Both the position numbers and the translations under genes were made by a program. The notes under the pieces were generated by a model that was given only the letters and a program-made list of their open reading frames with translations, had not been told where the DNA came from and did no database searches. 18,025 bases of DNA. It comes from Acetobacteraceae bacterium (GTDB taxonomy: Bacteria > Pseudomonadota > Alphaproteobacteria > Acetobacterales > Acetobacteraceae). Of this stretch, positions 14,798-18,025 are shown in pieces (within the stretch, counting starts at the first letter, position 1; each line of letters starts with the position of its first letter). Location of the stretch: positions 1-18,025 of the forward strand of contig CANJSR010000036.1 in the NCBI GenBank assembly GCA_947476855.1. The letters run 5' to 3'.

Positions 14798-15895
14798 ATG
14801 CCGCAAGCCAAAGCCGCCGTGTTGCGCCAGACCAATGCACCGATGACGATCGAAACCCTCGACGTCGGCCCGGTCGCGCCCGGTGATGTCCTCGTCCGTG
14901 TCCGCGCCGCAAGCCTGTGCCACACGGACCTGGAAGCGATCGAGGGCGCGCTGGCCGTGCAACTCCCCGCTGTTCTGGGCCATGAAGCGGCCGGCGAGGT
15001 CGTGGAACTTGGCGCCGGCGTCAGTGAACTTGGGATCGGTGACCGCGTCGTGCTGTCCTGGAACCCGCATTGCGGCGGCTGCTTCTATTGTGAGCGCGCG
15101 CAACCAATCCTGTGCCGGCAGTTCCTCGCCAACGGACCCAAGGCGTTTCACTTCGATGGCAGGCCACGCCTCACCTGCGACGCGGTACCTGTCCATCAAC
15201 TGATGTATCTCGGCGGCTTCTCGGAGTACGTGATCGTGCCGGCACAGAGCGCGGTGCGCGTACCGGACACCATGCCGTTCGACCGCGCGGCCCTGATCGG
15301 CTGCGGTGTCATGACAGGCGTCGGGGCCGCAACCCGGATCGCGCAACTCCGCTGGGGCGATGTCGCGATGGTCATCGGCTGCGGCGCCGTTGGACTATCC
15401 GCCGTCCAGGGCTGCGTTCTTGCCGGCGCGGGCACAATCATCGCCGTCGATCCAAACCCCGCCCGCCGACAACTCGCCCAGGCGATCGGTGCCACCCATG
15501 CCTGCGATCCAACCGAAGCCGCCGATCTCGCACGGTCAATGACAGATGGCCGGGGCGCCGACGTGGTGCTGGAAGCCGCGGGAGCGCCAGCCGGCTTCCG
15601 CCTCTCCGTCGAGGCCGTCCGACCCGGCGGCCAGGTCGTCTGGCTCGGCAAGGTCGCCGTGAACGACGACGTCGCGTTCCGTTGGGGCAGCCTGATGCAG
15701 GAAAAACGGATCACCCGCTCCTCCTACGGCGGTGCGAAGCCACAGACCGACTTTCCGATGCTGGCGCGGGCCTATCTGGACGGAAAGTTGAAGTTGGATG
15801 AAATGATCTCCGCCCGCATCCCTCTTGAACAGATCAATGAAGGGTTCGCGGCGCTCAAGCGTGGTGAAACCGTGCGCAGCGTGGTGATGTTCTGA
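14798..15895 (+). CDS. Zinc-dependent alcohol dehydrogenase (MDR family, class III-like)
   Basis: This 365-residue NAD-dependent enzyme is of the medium-chain dehydrogenase family. ATG 14798 is preceded by GGAGGAA; the upstream in-frame ATG at 14768 has no such site. Catalytic zinc ligands are Cys41 (SLCHTD), His62 (GHEAAGEV) and Cys169 (IGCGVMTG). The structural zinc lobe is complete, Cys92, Cys95, Cys98 and Cys106 in CGGCFYCERAQPILC. The Rossmann motif is GCGAVG (194-199), and Asp218 at the end of the next strand indicates NAD rather than NADP. The overall pattern is closest to AdhC/S-(hydroxymethyl)glutathione dehydrogenase-like and aryl-alcohol dehydrogenases; the substrate is uncertain. 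It starts a three-gene unit: its TGA overlaps the next ATG by one base. Confidence 0.95.
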   Translation: MPQAKAAVLRQTNAPMTIETLDVGPVAPGDVLVRVRAASLCHTDLEAIEGALAVQLPAVLGHEAAGEVVELGAGVSELGIGDRVVLSWNPHCGGCFYCERAQPILCRQFLANGPKAFHFDGRPRLTCDAVPVHQLMYLGGFSEYVIVPAQSAVRVPDTMPFDRAALIGCGVMTGVGAATRIAQLRWGDVAMVIGCGAVGLSAVQGCVLAGAGTIIAVDPNPARRQLAQAIGATHACDPTEAADLARSMTDGRGADVVLEAAGAPAGFRLSVEAVRPGGQVVWLGKVAVNDDVAFRWGSLMQEKRITRSSYGGAKPQTDFPMLARAYLDGKLKLDEMISARIPLEQINEGFAALKRGETVRSVVMF

Positions 15896-16179
15896 TGAAG
15901 ATTTATGAAGGCGGGCGCAGCCTGGATGGCGCGGTGGTCACGGTCGACGACCAGCCCTTAAACCCTCGGTTCGACCTAAAGGAGTTCAGTCCGGCCGGTT
16001 TCGAATGGACCTATGAGGGTGACGGGCCGAGGCAACTCGCGCTTGCGATCCTGGCCGATCACCTCGGCGATCCGGCCCGCGCCCTCGCACTGACCGAGCG
16101 TTTCATGATCGAAGTTGTTGCCGAACTCGACAACGCCTGGCGACTGACCTCGGATGAAATTGACACCGCGCTGACATGA
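15895..16179 (+). CDS. DUF6166-like small protein
   Basis: This 94-residue cytoplasmic protein is of uncharacterised function. The pattern KIYEGGRSLDGAVVTVDDQP, then a FEWTYEGDGPRQLALAILAD core and a C-terminal amphipathic helix (ALTERFMIEVVAELDNAW), matches my memory of the DUF6166 family, small proteins found in varied bacterial and mobile contexts. No catalytic or metal-binding motif is evident. Its ATG shares one base with the alcohol dehydrogenase stop (TGATG, 15893-15897), and its stop shares ATGA (16176-16179) with the MOSC gene, so it is translated together with both. That makes an accessory role for one of them possible, but unproven. Confidence 0.85.
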   Translation: MKIYEGGRSLDGAVVTVDDQPLNPRFDLKEFSPAGFEWTYEGDGPRQLALAILADHLGDPARALALTERFMIEVVAELDNAWRLTSDEIDTALT

Positions 16180-16718
16180 CCGGCACGGTCCTTTCGGTCA
16201 GCGCCGCGCGCGGCCACGGCTTCAGCAAGAAACCACAAATGTGGATCAGGCTGGTCGCCGGCCTCGGTGTGGATGGCGACGCGCATGCCGGCACGACCGT
16301 CAAGCATCGCTCTCGCGTCGCGCGTGACGCGTCCCAGCCGAACCTGCGGCAGGTGCACCTGATCCATGCCGAGTTGTTCGACGAACTCGCCGCCAAGGGT
16401 TTCAAGCTCAGCCCTAGCGATGTCGGAGAGAACGTACTGACCCGCGGCATCGACCTGCTGGGGCTTTCCACTGGCACCCGCCTGCATCTGGGCGCAACGG
16501 CGGTCGTCGAGGTGACCGGCCTCCGAAACCCCTGCCTGCAACTGGACCGGTTTCAACCCGGCCTGATGGCCGCGGTACTCGACCGCGCGCCGGATGGCGG
16601 GTTGATCCGGAAAGCCGGTGTGATGGGGATCGTGCTGGCAGACGGCGATGTCCGTCCCGGCGATGCGATCTCAGCCACGCCGCCACCTGGTCCGCATCGG
16701 CCTCTGCAGCCCGTATAG
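16176..16718 (+). CDS. MOSC domain protein
   Basis: The 180-residue protein is a stand-alone MOSC (molybdenum cofactor sulfurase C-terminal) domain. Seen features are GVDGDAHAGTTVKHRSR (31-47, with conserved histidines), LRQVHLIHAELFDEL, DVGENVLTRGIDLLGLSTGT (82-101) and Cys120 in TGLRNPCLQLD, the conserved cysteine thought to carry sulfur or bind the cofactor. MOSC proteins act in sulfur transfer to molybdenum enzymes or in reductive detoxification of N-hydroxylated compounds (YiiM/YcbX types). No molybdenum enzyme is encoded in this window. It is the third gene of the coupled alcohol dehydrogenase unit, starting within the ATGA of the preceding gene. Confidence 0.94.
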   Translation: MTGTVLSVSAARGHGFSKKPQMWIRLVAGLGVDGDAHAGTTVKHRSRVARDASQPNLRQVHLIHAELFDELAAKGFKLSPSDVGENVLTRGIDLLGLSTGTRLHLGATAVVEVTGLRNPCLQLDRFQPGLMAAVLDRAPDGGLIRKAGVMGIVLADGDVRPGDAISATPPPGPHRPLQPV

Positions 16719-16816
16719 GACGCGGATTACACGTACAACATAATATTTCACGCCTCAGCACAATATAACCTGCTACAGTCCGGGCGCGGCGCCATCGCGC
16801 CAGGGGAGAGAGCAAC
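16719..16816 (+). promoter_or_regulatory. AT-rich upstream region of cupin gene
   Basis: This 98-bp gap holds a marked AT-rich patch at 16728-16770. TATAAC (16764-16769) is a good -10 hexamer candidate, but no recognisable -35 lies 16-18 bp upstream. GGGGAGAG (16803-16810) is the ribosome binding site, six bases before the ATG. A separate cupin promoter is likely; an activator may be needed if the -35 is truly absent. Confidence 0.35.
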
Positions 16817-17275
16817 ATGCCAGATCGTCAGGCCTCGGTTCTTTCATCGGATGAAGGCGAAGTCTTCACCATCGGCGCAATGAAGATTGTCAGCCGCGTG
16901 GTGGGCACGCAGTCGGAAGACGCCATCGAACTCTATGACCTCATCATCTCCGGTCCCTTCACCATCGATTACCACGTCCACATGACGATGGACGAAACCC
17001 TGTGTGTCACCGAAGGCGAAATCGAGTTCATCGTCGACGGCAAGACATTCCTGCGCAAGGCCGGCTCGGTCGCGCATGTGCCGCGCGGCGTGCATCACGG
17101 GTTTTCCAACCTCGGCCCCGGCCCCGCGCGCGTGCTGGCCCTGTTCAACCCGGCTGGCCATCAAAGCGATTATTTCCGAGAGTTGGAGAAGCTGGTCGCC
17201 GTCCCGACACCGGACATGGACGCGATCCACGCCCTGCAGAAGCGCTATGACCAGGAACTGATGCCGCAGCCGTGA
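16817..17275 (+). CDS. Single-domain cupin protein
   Basis: The 152-residue metal-binding beta-barrel protein has both cupin motifs complete. Motif 1 (46-67) gives His53, His55 and Glu60 (HVHMTMDE), followed by TEGE; motif 2 (83-98) reads GSVAHVPRGVHHGFSN with His94. These four residues would bind one divalent metal, so an enzyme (dioxygenase, isomerase, lyase) or sensor role is possible. Sequence style resembles quercetin-dioxygenase-like cupins, a very broad group, so I assign no reaction. There is no signal peptide. The C-terminal ~35 residues form a helix-rich tail (HALQKRYDQEL). It is probably a single-gene transcript with its own AT-rich promoter region, ending in a strong hairpin shared with the convergent oxidoreductase. 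Confidence 0.93.
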   Translation: MPDRQASVLSSDEGEVFTIGAMKIVSRVVGTQSEDAIELYDLIISGPFTIDYHVHMTMDETLCVTEGEIEFIVDGKTFLRKAGSVAHVPRGVHHGFSNLGPGPARVLALFNPAGHQSDYFRELEKLVAVPTPDMDAIHALQKRYDQELMPQP

Positions 17276-17298
17276 CGGGCGTCGATACGCCCGTCACG
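17271..17298. terminator. Perfect hairpin between convergent genes
   Basis: CGTGACGGGCGT (17271-17282) and ACGCCCGTCACG (17287-17298) form a perfect 12-bp stem with a CGAT loop. It overlaps the cupin stop codon (TGA 17273-17275) and ends 8 bp before the stop of the gene on the other strand. There is no T tract on either side, so it may block or slow transcription from both directions, or protect RNA 3' ends, rather than act as a classic terminator. Confidence 0.6.
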
Positions 17299-17306
17299 TC
17301 GTCGCA

Positions 17307-18025
17307 TCATTCAGCGGCGGTCATCAGGCCCTGGCGAAAGGTCGAGGGCGTGCCCTCGAACTTCGACTTCGCCCGCTTGCCCAGCCAGAACCCATAGGCC
17401 GGCGGCACGCAGGTGAAGTCCGGGTCAGCGCCCAGCTTCTGCGCGGCGTCCAGCGCCCAGTTCGGGTTATATTGCAGTTCCCGCGCGATCGCGATCAGGT
17501 CGGCCTGGCCGCCTTGCAGGATCGCCTCGGCCTGGTCGGCATGCACGATGTGCCCAACGGCCATCGTCATGATCTCGGCTTCCGCGCGGATCTTCTCGGC
17601 ATACGGCACCTGATACCCGTATTTCTGCGCCCGCACGCTGTCCATCGGCGACCGCTCCAGCACGCCGCCCGAGCTGCAATCGATGACGTCCACGCCCTTT
17701 TTCTTCAACTCCCGCGACAGGTTCACCGCCTGCTCGGGGCCGAAGCCGGCATCGTCCTCACACGACAGACGCATGAACAGCGGCTTGTGGGCTGGCCAGT
17801 TGGCGCGGACGCATTCGGCCACTTCCAGCGGGAAGCGCATCCGGTTCATTTCTGTTCCGCCGTAATCGTCGTTGCGGCGATTGGCTTCCGGCGACAGGAA
17901 CTGATGCAGCAGGTATCCGTGCGCCGAGTGGATTTCCAGCACGTCGAAGCCCGCCTTGTCGGCGCGCGCCGCGGCTTCGCCCCAATGGCTGATGACCTCG
18001 GGCAGTTCATCCCGCGTGAACGCGC
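17307..18025 (-). CDS. NADH:flavin oxidoreductase, old yellow enzyme family (5' end outside window)
   Basis: The last ~239 residues of an FMN-dependent ene-reductase of the YqjM/XenA (thermophilic-like) class are present; the frame is open through the right edge, with ~120 N-terminal residues missing. AGFDVLEIHSAHGYLLHQFL contains the paired histidines that bind the substrate carbonyl or nitro oxygen, followed by SPEANRRNDDYGG and MNRMRFPLEV. Later come DVIDCSSGG and the FMN-phosphate region AVGHIVHADQAEAILQGGQA with DLIAIARELQYNPNWAL. Such enzymes reduce activated C=C bonds, nitro groups or quinones with NAD(P)H; the physiological substrate is rarely known. The first in-frame internal GTG at 17942 is not a real start because family similarity continues upstream. 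It is convergent with the cupin gene. Confidence 0.95.
   Translation of the reverse strand, partial: AFTRDELPEVISHWGEAAARADKAGFDVLEIHSAHGYLLHQFLSPEANRRNDDYGGTEMNRMRFPLEVAECVRANWPAHKPLFMRLSCEDDAGFGPEQAVNLSRELKKKGVDVIDCSSGGVLERSPMDSVRAQKYGYQVPYAEKIRAEAEIMTMAVGHIVHADQAEAILQGGQADLIAIARELQYNPNWALDAAQKLGADPDFTCVPPAYGFWLGKRAKSKFEGTPSTFRQGLMTAAE

Noticed and set aside
1..18025. Mobile elements, CRISPR arrays, tRNA or rRNA genes
   Set aside because: No transposase or integrase genes, regularly spaced direct repeats, terminal inverted repeats or cloverleaf-like sequences were seen in the reading.

Overview
The window is GC-rich chromosomal DNA from a Gram-negative alphaproteobacterium. The strongest clue is the fabI-aroC pair read away from a divergent pdxH, an arrangement I know from alphaproteobacteria. 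Protein style and GC-rich codons suggest Rhodospirillales, perhaps Acetobacteraceae, but that rank is inference. There are no tRNA or rRNA genes, CRISPR arrays, insertion sequences or phage genes.

Layout: (1) 1-398 is the 3' end of citrate synthase, closed by a strong intrinsic terminator. (2) 459-832 is an unusually AT-rich non-coding stretch. It has four DnaA-box-like 9-mers phased at 11-12 bp, a parS-like half site and three GANTC sites, so it is a candidate replication origin or DnaA-controlled region. (3) 833-1462 is an unrecognised protein, convergent with a membrane diguanylate cyclase (1475-2314, minus). (4) 2418-5148 is housekeeping: fabI-aroC on the minus strand (fatty acid and aromatic synthesis) and divergent pdxH (vitamin B6). 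(5) 5121-7554 holds a two-domain protein (APH-like kinase fold plus P-loop ATPase) overlapping pdxH, then a tandem universal stress protein, closed by a terminator. (6) 7720-14300 is a tight plus-strand operon: a complete peptide/nickel-type ABC importer (binding protein, two permeases, two ATPases) followed by a class III CoA-transferase. (7) 14308-16718 has a GFA/CENP-V zinc protein on the minus strand, divergent from a coupled trio of zinc alcohol dehydrogenase, DUF6166-like protein and MOSC protein. (8) 16817-17275 is a cupin, convergent across a perfect 12-bp hairpin with a truncated old-yellow-enzyme-type oxidoreductase (17307-18025, minus).

The left half is mainly core metabolism. The right half is an accessory catabolic or detoxification region: uptake of an unknown solute, CoA transfer, zinc-dependent alcohol/aldehyde oxidation, a thiol-adduct enzyme, a Moco-sulfur-type domain, a cupin and a flavin ene-reductase. 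A shared pathway is plausible from proximity, but no sequence feature names the substrate. The most unusual non-coding signal is the phased DnaA-box cluster at 567-609.
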